Assembly (NCBI GenBank): GCA_029851415.1
Contig: CM056744.1
Span: 68,690,172 to 68,754,171 of the forward strand
Origin: Eretmocerus hayati
Lineage: Eukaryota; Arthropoda; Insecta; Hymenoptera; Aphelinidae
Length of the DNA stretch: 64,000 bases
Direction: 5' to 3'
The position numbers and the translations under genes are program-made. This document shows positions 45,120 to 55,312 of the stretch, piece by piece. The first letter of the stretch is position 1; each line of letters starts with the position of its first letter. The notes under the pieces are model-generated. The model did not search any database. It was not told the DNA's origin and worked only from the letters and a program-made list of their open reading frames with translations.

Positions 45120-45310
45120 CTAGATTTGGTAACTACACTAAGAATTCTAAGTACATAGAAGTTCACTATCACTTTGTAAATGAAGCATACATGGATGGCA
45201 TGATTGATATGAAGAAAATGAATTCAGAAAATAACATAGCTGACATTTTTACTGAAGCACTTGGGAGAGTCAAGTTTGTGAAATTCAGAAATTTATCAAA
45301 TGTGAAATAG
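45113..45310 (+). pseudogene. Copia RNase H C-terminal remnant
   Basis: The frame ..FGNYTKNSKYIEVHYHFV.., NIADIFTEALGR and the terminal stop parallel the end of the pol frame at 33690. It is fused behind gag by a deletion of about 3 kb relative to a full element, in a frame different from gag. Confidence 0.8.
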
Positions 45311-45364
45311 AGAAACTGAGAAATGATTGTAAGTCAGCTGTAACAGCATGGATGTAAGGAGGCG

Positions 45365-45663
45365 TGTTGAGATATGTGTACATTCAGCTGTGACACTGAC
45401 ATTAGCAGAAGTTATTAGGTAGTAGTGTGAGGAAACTGCTATACCGACTTTGGCGACGGCGCCACGAGAGGATGGATATGAATATGTGCGAAGGAGATGC
45501 GCTGCGCCAAGTGCGGGAGATCGGAGAAGAACATTGTAAGAGAAAGATGTATAAGGAAGCGTGGAACTCGGAGCAAGTATTAAATGAATATTATTCAGTG
45601 AAACAAGTGTTATTGAAATTGAAGTCCACAACGATCCAAGGAAAAATACCTCTTTTCCCAACA
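45365..45663 (+). repeat. 3' LTR of the Copia derivative
   Basis: A 299-bp repeat, TGTTGAGATATG.. to ..TTCCCAACA, several substitutions away from the 5' LTR. This insertion is older than the Copia at 33338. Confidence 0.9.
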
Positions 45664-45668
45664 GATTC

Positions 45669-47564
45669 ATCTAGAAAGGATATAGGGTTTCTAATGCTCA
45701 ATTTCAGTATTGAGATCGATTGAAGTGGATTGAGATAGCGATCTACCCAATACTGAGAGACAGTACTCGAATCGATTGGGGCAGATAGGATTTCAAGTCC
45801 TCAATACTGATATTCAGCATTCAATCCGATTCAGGTAAATATAATATAAGGTCTGCAATGCTGAAAATCAGTATTGAGATCGATTGAAGAGTAATGAGAT
45901 CCTGATATTCCCAATACTGAAATACAGTACTGGAATCGATTAGGGCAGATAGGATTCCAAGTTCTCAATACTGATATTCAGCATTCAATTCGACTCGTGT
46001 AAATATGATATAAGATCTGCAATGCTGGAAATCAGTATTGAAATCGATTGAAGCGGATTGAGAACCCGTTTCCAATACTGAAAAACAGTTCTGGGATCGG
46101 TGGGGCAGATAGGATTTCAAGTCCTCAATACTGACATCCAGCATCCAAATCGATCCAAGTAGATAGGATATAAGGTTTCTAATGCTCACTTTCAGTATTG
46201 AGATCGATTGGAGGGGATTGAGATAGCGATCTACCCAATACTGAGAGACAGTACTCAAATCGATTCAGGTTATTAGGATATAAGGGCTAGAATACTCACA
46301 GTCAGTATTGAGATCGATTGAAGTGGGTTGAGATCTCGATGTTCCCAATAACTGAAAAACAGTACTGGATTCGACTGGGCAGATAGGATTCCAAGTCCCC
46401 AATACTGACATTCAGCATTCAAATCGATTAAGCACGATGAATAAACTCGTCAATGCTCATAGTCAGTATTGGGACCGATTAACGTAGTGTGGGTTATTGA
46501 ACTTCCAATTCCTGAAAGATAGTATTGGAATCGATTGAGGCCGATAGAATTCGAGTGGCTGACGCTAGGCGGCGTTTCGATGACCATCTTAGTTTGCATC
46601 CAAATATCATGGGATTGCTTCCTCGCAAGCGACGAACCATCTCTCCTGTTCCTATATAAGACTGATGAGTGACAGAACCTCCAAATAGCGTTTAGTCATG
46701 TAATGCGATGATATGTTAATGCGATCATGATTAAAATAAGTATTGGATTGTATTGAAACCTCAGCTGTGATTTGAGTGATGTATATGTGAGACGTTGATT
46801 TATAATGATGACTGAAAGTCAGTATTGAGGTCGATTGAGGCGGATTGAGTTCTCGATGTTTCCAATACTGAAAATCAGTATTGGAATCGATTGAGGCAGA
46901 TAGGATCTCGAATCTCCAATATTAATATCCAGCATTCGAATCGATTCAGATAAATAGGATATGAAGACTCCAATACTTCCACTCAGTATAGAGGTCGATT
47001 GAGGTGGATTAAGATCCCGATGTTTCCAATACTGGGAAACAGTATTGAAATCGATTGAGGCAGATAGGATTTCGGAATTCCAATAATGATATCCGTCATT
47101 CAAATCGATTCAGATAAATAGGATCTAAGGTCTCCAATGCTCCCAGTCAGTATTGAGGTCGATTGAGGCGGATTGAGATCTCGCTGTGTCCATTACTGAA
47201 AAACAGTGTTGAAATCGATTGAAGTAGATAGAACCCATAACATGTCAATGCTTTTTTATGGCATTGACACAGATTGGAATCGCGATATCCTATCAAGGGA
47301 ATTAGCATTCATACAAATAGAACAACGACCTCCAAATACTGGCAATAAGTATTGAGATTGATTGGCAATCTCACTTTCAATGCGAAAAGTCTGCATTGGT
47401 GAAGATTGGTCTATACTGTTCGAATCATGATCAACATCATTCATCCTTATTGAACTCCAATCTTCCTCAATCCTGAAAGTCATGTTTCAAATTCATCATA
47501 AGATTCTAGATTCAGAACGATTGGATGTATTTCAATCGAATCCAATCGAACTTTTGCAGCAGGG
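45669..47564. repeat. Satellite B, block 3, and degenerate edge
   Basis: Further satellite B units continue to about 47250, with longer and more diverged units (up to about 170 bp) after 46440. About 46540-46800 is non-satellite sequence of unknown origin. From 47250 to the terminal inverted repeat the sequence is low-similarity but keeps CAATACTG/GATTGG words. Confidence 0.7.
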
Positions 47565-49860
47565 TGATGCACGTTCTCACGCAAGCCGCAGTCAAAGTTC
47601 CACTTTTGCCGCGACGACACGAGCACGCCGTGGGGGATAACGCCTCGTAACTTTTGAAGATAAGTGGGGAACCGTTATAGATACACCGTCTCGGTGCAAA
47701 CCACAGTTATTCTGCTGTTTCCGCTGCGACAACACGTGCCTGCTGATACCAATCATCAGATGGAGCAATAATGGACTGCAATTATCCATCCACTAAGTTC
47801 ATCAACGAGAAGTCCACGTTAGGAGCGAGCGAGTGTATATCTGCTCCTCATATCAAATTAGCCAGTCAACCCAAAAGTTCTCCTTCAGTGCCCAAAATCG
47901 CAAGGGTTGGAATATTTTTGAGTTCCTCATAAAATGTGAACGAATCAACAAACGTATGTCGAGAGAACACAGGACATTCAAACTCTATGAGACTTCATCA
48001 GACTAAAAATTTGAATAATACAGATTCTGAAGTTCTTCGTGAATTCGTGAAAACTGAAATATTAAGGAAGGAGGTTTTGAACAATTTTGCGCGATTTCAG
48101 GAGGATAGAATAATGGAAGATATCCTCTTTCCTTATCAATTTTTCCAAAAATTTTGAAGTGATCCTCACTTTCCAGCACATTCTCATGTGATCCTCATGC
48201 TTGCACAGTGACGCGCGTTCCTGCGTCATTCCATTGTCATAGTTTTGCTCTTCCCGGCGAAGAAGAACGTCCGATAAAGCAATTAGTCAGAAAAAAAGCG
48301 CTTGATGATACGCACGCTCACATCACCGGGCAGTTCCACTGGTGCTTTTGCCGCAACCACAGCTGCACGCCGAAGAATATCAAACGACGCGGTAATTGGA
48401 GAAATATGAGATGGTGCTCAGTAGAGAGCACTCTCGCGCAATCTCGCAAATTCATTGGGAATTCCGTGTGAGCAGACGTAAGCATCGAAGAGGATTGAAC
48501 GACGTGGCAGTTAGCGGAGAGAGGAAGCTATTGAATGATACACGTTCTTGCGTGAGCCAACACTCGAAGGATCACTCCTGACGTGACTACACGTGCATGC
48601 CGTGGAAAATGATGCTCTGCAACAGTTCAAAAAAGAAGGAGACCTTTGAAGACATACGGTCTCGATGCAGCCCGCAGTCTTCCTGTTGTTCTCGACTCAA
48701 CAAGACGTGCCTGCTGAAACCAGTCCCAGGAGGAGCAGGAACGCACTGAGATAGTCTATTCAGTAAGTTGATCAACGAGAAGTCTACATCAAGAGTGGGA
48801 GAGTAATGGATCTGATACACATATGAGATTAACCTCAAAGAGCCTAGGGACCCTCGCCTCGAGTACCCACACTTGGACGGTTTGGATGTCCTTGAGATTC
48901 TTCATAAAATTGGGAGGGATCAACAGAATCATTCGAGGAAACACAAAGAACTTGAACTCTGCACGACTCCAACAGGCTAAAGTCATAGATATTACAAGTT
49001 TTTGGGACTCCGCGTGAATTTGAGAGAACAAGAATTCGAAAATCGTGGATTTTGTAGAATTTTGCGCGATCTTGGGAGGATGAAGATAGAAAGGAAAATT
49101 TCATGCAAAATTCCGATGTTTGGGTGCTTACAAAATTGTATAAAATAGCATTCACGCCTCGGTCATGAGTTTCCTGGCTACCGAGCGATCATTCTGAACC
49201 TCGCCTGCGGCTCGGGCCGGAAACCAATCGCTCAGAAGAGAGCTACAGTCTTATAATCTCGGTGCAAAATCTACTATTCCTGGCATGATTTTTCCAAAAA
49301 CTCTGAAAAGATTCTCATTTTGCAGCACATTCTCATCAGACCCTTATGCCCGCTTAGTGACGCGCGTTTTTGCGTCATTCCTCTGTCATATTTTTGCTCC
49401 CCCCCCCCCCGCGACCGATTGTGCACGGCGAAGAAGAACGTCCGATGTAGCAGTTAGTCAAGAACGAAAGGTGCCTAATGATACGCACTCTCACATCACC
49501 GAGCAGTCTCACTAGTGCTCTTGCCGTGACCACAGCCACATGCCGGAGAATATGGAAAGACGTGGTTATTGAAGAATCATGAGATGGCGCTTAGTAGTGG
49601 GTCTTTCGCGCCATCTCGCAATCTTCGTTGGACACCCCATGGGGCAGACATTTGCATCAAAGGAAATCAGACGACGTGGCAGTAAGTGGAGAGAAGGAGC
49701 TGTTAGATGATGCACATTGTCACGCAAGCCTGCAGTCGAAGGATCACTCCTGCCGAGACTACACGTGCACGCCGTGGGAAATAACGTTTTGCAACAGTTT
49801 AAAAGGATGTCTGATACCGGCCGAAATTCGTCTGCTAAATTACCCCAAAATCATATTCAA
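47565..49860. repeat. About 980-bp tandem repeat, 2.3 copies
   Basis: The GATGATGCACGTTCTC-like start recurs at 47565, 48534 and 49706. The first interval is 972 bp and the second 1172 bp, the difference being an insertion of about 190 bp at roughly 49090-49285. Each unit contains AACGAGAAGTC, ACACAGG.CATTCAAACTCTATGA, a GTGACGCGCGTT segment and AAGAAGAACGTCCGAT. The same unit lies at 32355-33337 and 38332-38479. Open frames are not preserved between copies. Confidence 0.8.
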
Positions 49861-51413
49861 AGAAGTACGGCTCTGAAACTTATTGAATTGATCCCAAATT
49901 TCCCACAGAGTCAGAAGAATCTCGTGAAAATGGTGGAAAGTCAATGATTTCCTTGGAAAAGATCTGTGTCAGTCAAAAACTGTCTTGAATGTCGAAACTC
50001 TTTGAGGTTAGGCTACTATTATACTCACAGTGTAGGATTCTTGTGAGCTGGATTGCTCCTTGAGGGACTTTCCACCAATTTTACGGGAATCTCCTAACTC
50101 TGTGAAAAATTTGGGAATGATTCGATAAGTTTTGGAGCCGTAGTTTCATAAATACGAGTTTGGGGTAATACGAGTGAGATTCTGTATCGCGAAGTTGAGA
50201 ACTGCATTTTATAAGTTGGCAGCATTGCCGTGGTCTCTTGTTTTGATGTCGGCTGCTAGCAGACGTATCAAACATTGCAAAGCGCGTGCTGTTGCTTGCA
50301 TGCTTGCTTTTTTCGGCATACCACGAATCCTCGTTGTTGGCGTTTTGCAAGAAAATCGTGGCTTCCTGGTGGAGACGGGAGTATCCGGGTCGTGTGTAGA
50401 GGTGTGCTTGTTACGTGTGGTTTGTGCTCTGCTGAGTGTATGGTGGTGAACAATAGCAAGCAATTGCGAATACTCGCACGGTGCACATGGAGCCGTCGGC
50501 ATATCCTATGACGCGGCTTTGTCATTCTTCGGAATAACAAAACTATGGCTCAGGGTCATGAGGAATGTCGTGTCGGAGCAGGAGGCCTTCTGCAACCGAT
50601 CAAGACCAAGAAAAAGCTGCATGTTCTGAATTTGTAGCGTGAGTTATGGTATTATTGCAGCATGTTCTCCCTGTCTAATTGCATGTACTTGCTTTTGCCA
50701 GTTCTCAAATTTCCCCTCAAATATTCATTTCGAGACGGTTTGAAGAAGTTTTTTCATTCAATATGATGGGATGAATATGATGCATTGTATGCAAGTGGAA
50801 TGGAGTAGATTGGTTGCCTAGAAGGTATTTTAGTTGAGTTGCTGAATATCGTGGCTCCGAATCCACAAGGAGCATCAAAATCGAATATTGTCTTTGACCT
50901 CTTTATTGGTCTCTTGCTATTTGCTGATCATCCCTGAGCCATCTAGAATTATGAGAGAACTCCCTTTCCCATTCTCACAGCTCCCCAAGATTCATTATAA
51001 GCATGGGCTCATGGCGAGGAATCATGGAGTTAGATTCTTAATTGTGAGCAGCAGTTACTCAGACTCTGAGAAATAAGCTGAATTACCATTCATACTGGAT
51101 TGACATAATGGATGGGTAACTATTTATGAATGCTTTTCCATAACCAGACAATTGCAGGGACACGTTATACATTGTCAGAAAAGACCGTAGGTCAATTAAA
51201 TATCTGTCGCCTCAATTTCCCAGATGCTTGATGACGCGAAACTATACTTTGTTTCAATTCCAAATTCTTGAATCAGGCAAGATCATTGAAATTCATGAAG
51301 GGAGCTCATAGCAGTAGATGAATAAGGCTTGTTTGAGCACACCCATGAATGCCATGGCTTGTCCGGACACACGCCGTATTTACCGTAGCTTGTCCGGGCA
51401 CATGCCGTATGAA
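49861..51413. other. No confident gene
   Basis: At 50170-50540 five or six short frames overlap on both strands, with no domain and no consistent coding signal. About 51350-51410 has a short duplicated word (AGCTTGTCCGGGCACATGCCGTA-like, twice). Nothing else supported. Confidence 0.4.
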
Positions 51414-51660
51414 CCCATCTAACCCATAACCCAACTCTCTCCATGACTCACCATTCTCTCAAATTCCATAAGCCATCTTTCTAACCCATACCCCAACTCT
51501 CCACCCAACCAAAATAATTCATGATTCAACCCAATAACCCATCTAACCCATAACCCAACTCTCTCCATGACTCACCATCCTCTCAAATTCCATAACCCAT
51601 TTTTCTAACCTATACCCCAACTCTCTACCCAACCAAAATAATTCATGATTCAACCCATTG
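51414..51660. repeat. Direct repeat of 124 bp, AACCCAT-rich
   Basis: CCCATCTAACCCATAACCC starts at 51414 and again at 51538, and the whole 124-bp unit (ending ATGATTCAACCCA) is duplicated with a few changes. Sub-words of AACCCAT and CCAACTCTC make it internally repetitive. Confidence 0.85.
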
Positions 51661-52002
51661 CATCAGATCTCTCGCAAAAACTCTTCAGCTGCATGTGGCT
51701 GTGCCTCGTTCGCTATGAGAAATGAACCGCTTCAGTTTCTCAACCACACTTTATATTCCTCGAGGCACCCAATTCCAGGCCTGGATGTAGGAAATACTCA
51801 CCCTTCTTCTATTATATCCATTCCCCTCTCCCCTACTGAGCAAGAAAAGAAAATCAATGAAACGAATCGAATTGCTCTAGTACTAGCATCAACCACCTTA
51901 CCAATGCGCAAGAGTGGTTGCCTCCTATACAGGCTACAACAGGCACCTGCAATTACCGACATTTCGATTGATCATATGATCGACATCTTGTTGTCGTCGT
52001 GA
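51658..52002 (+). CDS. Uncharacterised open frame, possible exon
   Basis: A 114-codon frame that begins at a non-ATG codon and closes with TGA inside a strong donor-like GTCGTC|GTGAGT (51999), so it could be an exon. The peptide is of mixed composition with a hydrophobic, helical second half; I do not recognise it. The downstream coiled-coil exon (52562) needs a different splice phase, so the two cannot be joined directly. Confidence 0.25.
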   Translation: MHQISRKNSSAACGCASFAMRNEPLQFLNHTLYSSRHPIPGLDVGNTHPSSIISIPLSPTEQEKKINETNRIALVLASTTLPMRKSGCLLYRLQQAPAITDISIDHMIDILLSS

Positions 52003-52561
52003 GTGTTCTCGTGTCGTTGTGAGCTTCAAGCAAGTTTTCATTATTTGTTTATGCACTAAGTTTATTGTCTCCAGAATACCCGTGCAACAGGAGTGATCGA
52101 AACTCAATATCTCGTTGTTATTGCTTGCAACAGGCGGTATCAGAATAAGAGTGGAGCGTAATTTTGTCCTGTGGTTTGCGTGAGTGTCTCGCTCCCGATT
52201 GATGGTATATTTTATTGATTCCCAAAATTGAGAGATTTGTTTTTCTTCAGTCTACAGTTTATTCACTTTCTCACGAAACAAATAGAACAGATAATCATGG
52301 TGATGCTTAGAGAAGTAAATGGTGAGTACGAGATATTTACATAGTGCAGTCAGCTTACAAAATGAAATTCCGCGACTCCATACCTCGAAGTGCTCGCTAT
52401 GAAATATTTGTTGAAACCTAACCTCAAGTCGACGCGCGCAATATAACCTTATCAACATTTTTTTCTGACTACATAACCTCTTCTGAACATAGACTCTCCA
52501 GCGCTTACTACCAAATGCTTAACGATTTCGATAACTGTTTTAAGACCGCTTTTTCTTTCAG

Positions 52562-53295
52562 ATGATGACTTGTTTGACAGAGTTGATGTGAATGAAGATA
52601 TAAATGAGAATGTCAATAGATTTGCAGACATGTTTGAAGACCCGCCAGGTGGACAACCCCAAGTCGCTGAGCCAAATGATGATCTCGTAGATGTAGTATA
52701 TCGCATCGTGGACTCACGTCTCAATAGACTCCGCCAAGACATCACGACGCGATATAATCACGTCATGAACATTTTGAACACCGCTCGCGAAGATATTGAG
52801 CAAGCTCGCGAGGAGGCAGCCTCAGCTCGTCGTGATGTTGCGACAGCTCGAGTCGAGCTGCAAAGCCAGCGCATCGCTGCCATCCAAGAGGCCCAAAATG
52901 AGATCAGAGCTGAGCGCAATTCCATTCTTGAAGAGATTCGACAAGATTTTGAGGAAGAGAATTTGGCTCATCGTGAAGCATTTCGAGGTGAGATGGATGA
53001 TCATCAGGACGAAATGCTTGAATTGTATGACCGCGTGTCTAATCGAATCGACGAAATTGAAGAGCGCTTCGATGCTATTGACAATCGCATCAATACTATT
53101 GAAGAGAGACACGCTTTACAGCGACTTTTATCAGTCAGCAAAAGCAGCATTGAAGATGGCGAGGGAGATGACGAGACGGTAGTAAAGAAGGCTGTACAAA
53201 TTCTCGGAGAGGAGTTATTCATAGGAATTCCCATTCTCGTTGTTGCAGCACTCTTCATACTCATGGTCTCCATCTTCTCAAGTTTCATTTTGTAG
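52562..53295 (+). CDS. Coiled-coil protein with C-terminal membrane anchor, last exon
   Basis: A clean frame begins at the acceptor TTCTTTCAG (ending 52561) with no ATG nearby, so the protein start lies in an unseen upstream exon. About 20 acidic residues with a PPGG turn precede a long charged coiled coil (about residues 45-190, heptads rich in Arg, Glu, Ala and Ile). A short acidic linker and a C-terminal hydrophobic segment (about 217-239, ..GIPILVVAALFILMVS..) follow directly before TAG. The layout is that of a tail-anchored coiled-coil protein. No family is recognised. A poly-A signal follows at 53439. Even codon use and absence of lesions make it the best host-gene candidate here. Confidence 0.6.
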
Positions 53296-53438
53296 GACTT
53301 ATTTGTGTGTATCTTCTTTATATCTCTTTCCTCATTTTTAAAATGTTGAATGTAGAAATCACATTTGATTGATGAAGAATCATATTTTATACTGTGAGTT
53401 TTTTATGTAAATTTTGTATTTTTTCAACTAAATGAATG

Positions 53439-53444
53439 AATAAA
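53439..53444 (+). terminator. Polyadenylation signal AATAAA
   Basis: AATAAA about 145 bp after the stop of the coiled-coil exon, in an AT-rich stretch; a plausible 3' end for that transcript. Confidence 0.5.
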
Positions 53445-53665
53445 TATAGTCGCCAATTTTTTCAGCAATCCCTATTCCTCCCCTACCCTTCTCCCACCCT
53501 TCCTGTCTTGTGGAGAGGTTAAAAGCCATCGATGATTCGATACAAAACGTCTGTGGCGGGTTGTACTTGACTGGCGGGGCGAGGTTGGGGCCCTCGCCTG
53601 CTCCCTTCCTTTGTTTTTTTTTCAGCCTCATTTCTGCACTGATGCCAGGATATTACAAATAATAA
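53445..53665. other. Spacer, no gene
   Basis: Pyrimidine-rich then G-rich; no coding feature seen. Confidence 0.4.
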
Positions 53666-53960
53666 AGATGTCTGCTAAAGCAGCTGATCAAGATGGCTGT
53701 CTCAATAATATTCGCAGAGGGCGTTGCCGGTCGAACTAGCTTCAACCGTGGCCAAGCAAAGGGCGTCACTTATCATGATGTCTGCTAAATCAGCTGATCA
53801 AGATGGCTGTATCAATAATATATGCAGAGGGCGTTGCCGGTCGAACTAGCTTCAACCGTGGCCAAGCAAATGGCCTACCACCATCATATGAGCAGAGGGC
53901 GCTACCGGTACCACATTATCTCGGATACCGCCAGGGGGCGTCACTTGATTATTCACTTAT
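53666..53960. repeat. 110-bp direct duplication with CAGAGGGCG-type motifs
   Basis: ATGTCTGCTAAA.CAGCTGATC starts at 53668 and again at 53778. The copy includes GCAGAGGGCGTTGCC and TTCAACCGTGGCCAAGCAAA. Two further related words follow (GCAGAGGGCGCTACC near 53891, CGCCAGGGGGCGTCAC near 53930). The words resemble the core of the CTCF binding motif. Confidence 0.6.
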
Positions 53961-54619
53961 CCATCTGGAAAATCCGTTTTTAGTGGGAAAAACGTCGAAA
54001 AACGCGTCAAACCATGCTGGAACGTACGTTATAGGGATACATCAATGCGTTGAATCCGAATATGACATTATCTGAAAAAATATTTTTTTAACGCTGTACC
54101 GGTTTTTCACCCTCAATTTCATCTCATGATATTTCATCTCATCATATTTTTTTTACTTCGCTTGATCTAAATTTAACGTGATTTCTTCATCTAAATGAGT
54201 CACTATGTGTGTGACCTCTGAATTTCCTGAAGAAAAGTCCATCAAATATCAGCCGTTATGGATCAACATTATAGATATATATATTGATGCACTGGGTCCA
54301 AATCTGACATTATCTCAACAAGAAATCACAAACCCGTTGAACTAGTCGTTTCTTAATTCCAATTCATCGAGAAAATTGGAAGTTACCTCGATAAAACAAT
54401 TACGGTTTAAGTTTTAGGGTAGCTATATGTGCATCTAACGTCATTTTATCGTTTCCTTGGAGTTTTCTTCTGATTGTGAATAAGTGACAAGGGCCCCTCC
54501 ATCGCCCTTGTCCGTGAGGTTCTACCACTCAGTCAATCTTGTACCTCACGGTATAGGATTGACGGAGCCATCAACCCCTCCGTATTAATACTAATCTCAT
54601 TATACATCCTCATTCGTCA
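53961..54619. other. No gene; cluster of small hairpins at 54485-54580
   Basis: The stretch at 54485-54580 contains nested short inverted repeats (GACAAGGGC/GCCCTTGTC, CCGTGAGGT/ACCTCACGG, GTCAATC/GATTGAC). Otherwise no feature. Confidence 0.45.
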
Positions 54620-55312
54620 TTAATTGTACATTGTATATATTTTTTCACGCTCTGATGCAGATAAAGGTAGGCAATCGCATCGAGATCGTTGAGAATTTGA
54701 TAGGGGATTCATTGTTGTGTCAATGACATCTTCTCCTTCATCTTCGTCATCGCTCTCGTGGGTCGGTAAGCGATAATGATTTTTCATTTTCCAGAGCTGC
54801 AATTTTTGCTCATTACGAACCGCGCATGTATAATTTAGGTACTGGGAATGAAGGGTGCACATCCTTGTATCTAGTTCTGGTAACCTCTTCAGAGCTGGAC
54901 AACCGAGTTCTTCCAGGTCATAGATCAATCCGTAGGAATATGTCGATTAAGAAATTGAAGAGGTGTAAGTCAATTGCGGTACTCACGAGAAAGGAAGTTG
55001 TTGCACTAGCCACTCCTTTTTCTCCAACCCTTTTACATAGATCTTTCTGACTGTAGAAAGTTTCTCTCTCAGGATTGTTTTCACTTGTTGGTAAGGAATT
55101 TCTCCGGCGCCCCACCTCAAACCGTGGAAATTAGTTTCTAACCAGCGATTACTGAACTTATATGCTCGAGGAAGAGAACACCAAGGGTGAGGGGGCTGGC
55201 AATGGTAGACTGTAGGTACAGCATCTTCAGAGACTGCTAAGATAGCCACCTCCTTGGCGATGAAATTATTTCTCTAGGTTAGAAAACCCTGAACGTCCAC
55301 CACGTAATCCAT
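54620..55312 (-). pseudogene. Insect repeat-associated protein with VVDVQGF start, decayed
   Basis: On the minus strand an ATG at 55312 opens MDYVVDVQGF, and an in-frame TAG follows at residue 13. The frame then runs on (FIAKEVAIL, VYHCQPPHPW, WLETNFHGLRW, KIYVKGLEKKEWL) to 54983. After a frame change or an intron beginning at TTCTC|GTGAGT it resumes as LEELGCPALK.., to 54620, with a C-x-H/C-rich middle and an acidic tail. I recall this pattern from many insect genomes as a multicopy protein near transposons, of unknown function; the VVDVQGF start resembles the first strand of an RNase H-like fold, which is inference. It lies next to the Polinton region and may belong to it. Confidence 0.5.

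Larger units (their letters stand above)
43885..45668 (+). mobile_element. Copia deletion derivative, gag-only
   Basis: The element (43890-45663, 1774 bp) is flanked by the GATTC duplication (43885-43889, 45664-45668) within satellite B. It has two LTRs (43890-44180, 291 bp; 45365-45663, 299 bp). The primer-binding site TGGTAGCAG is at 44181 and the polypurine tract AAGGAGGCG at 45356-45364. The body holds an intact gag frame joined at about 45112 to the last 60 codons of RNase H, so protease, integrase and RT have been deleted. The LTRs differ from those of the 33338 element, but the priming sites and protein similarity show a related family. Confidence 0.9.
38480..47564. mobile_element. 9.1-kb element with terminal inverted repeats carrying satellite DNA
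   Basis: The left end CCCTGCTGCAAAAGATCGAT and the complement of the right end, CCCTGCTGCAAAAGTTCGAT, agree in 19 of 20 bases and remain similar a little further in. Both ends sit in units of the 980-bp repeat at the same point: left flank ..TAGATG, right flank TGATGCACG.., where an uninterrupted unit reads TAGATGATGCAC (49704). This defines the insertion exactly, with a 2-bp TG overlap as a possible target duplication. The interior is tandem satellite (249- and 164-bp families) plus later retroelement insertions. No transposase is visible. It is an unusual non-autonomous DNA element. Confidence 0.7.

Noticed and set aside
39110..47103. Many open frames of 60-100 codons in satellites A and B
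   Set aside because: The same peptides recur with each unit and in several frames; they are repeat by-products.
38640..47250. Regularly spaced repeats considered as a CRISPR array
   Set aside because: Units are 164-249 bp, diverged, without spacer-like unique segments, in a eukaryotic transposon context.
50081..50540. Five to six overlapping frames on both strands
   Set aside because: Mutually overlapping with no domain; probably a stop-poor GC-richer patch.
51658..53295. Joining the frame at 51658-51998 to the coiled-coil exon
   Set aside because: The splice phases do not match: the join would give an immediate stop.
54485..54580. Nested small hairpins considered as a structured RNA
   Set aside because: Stems of 7-9 bp with no recognised family and no covariation to test.
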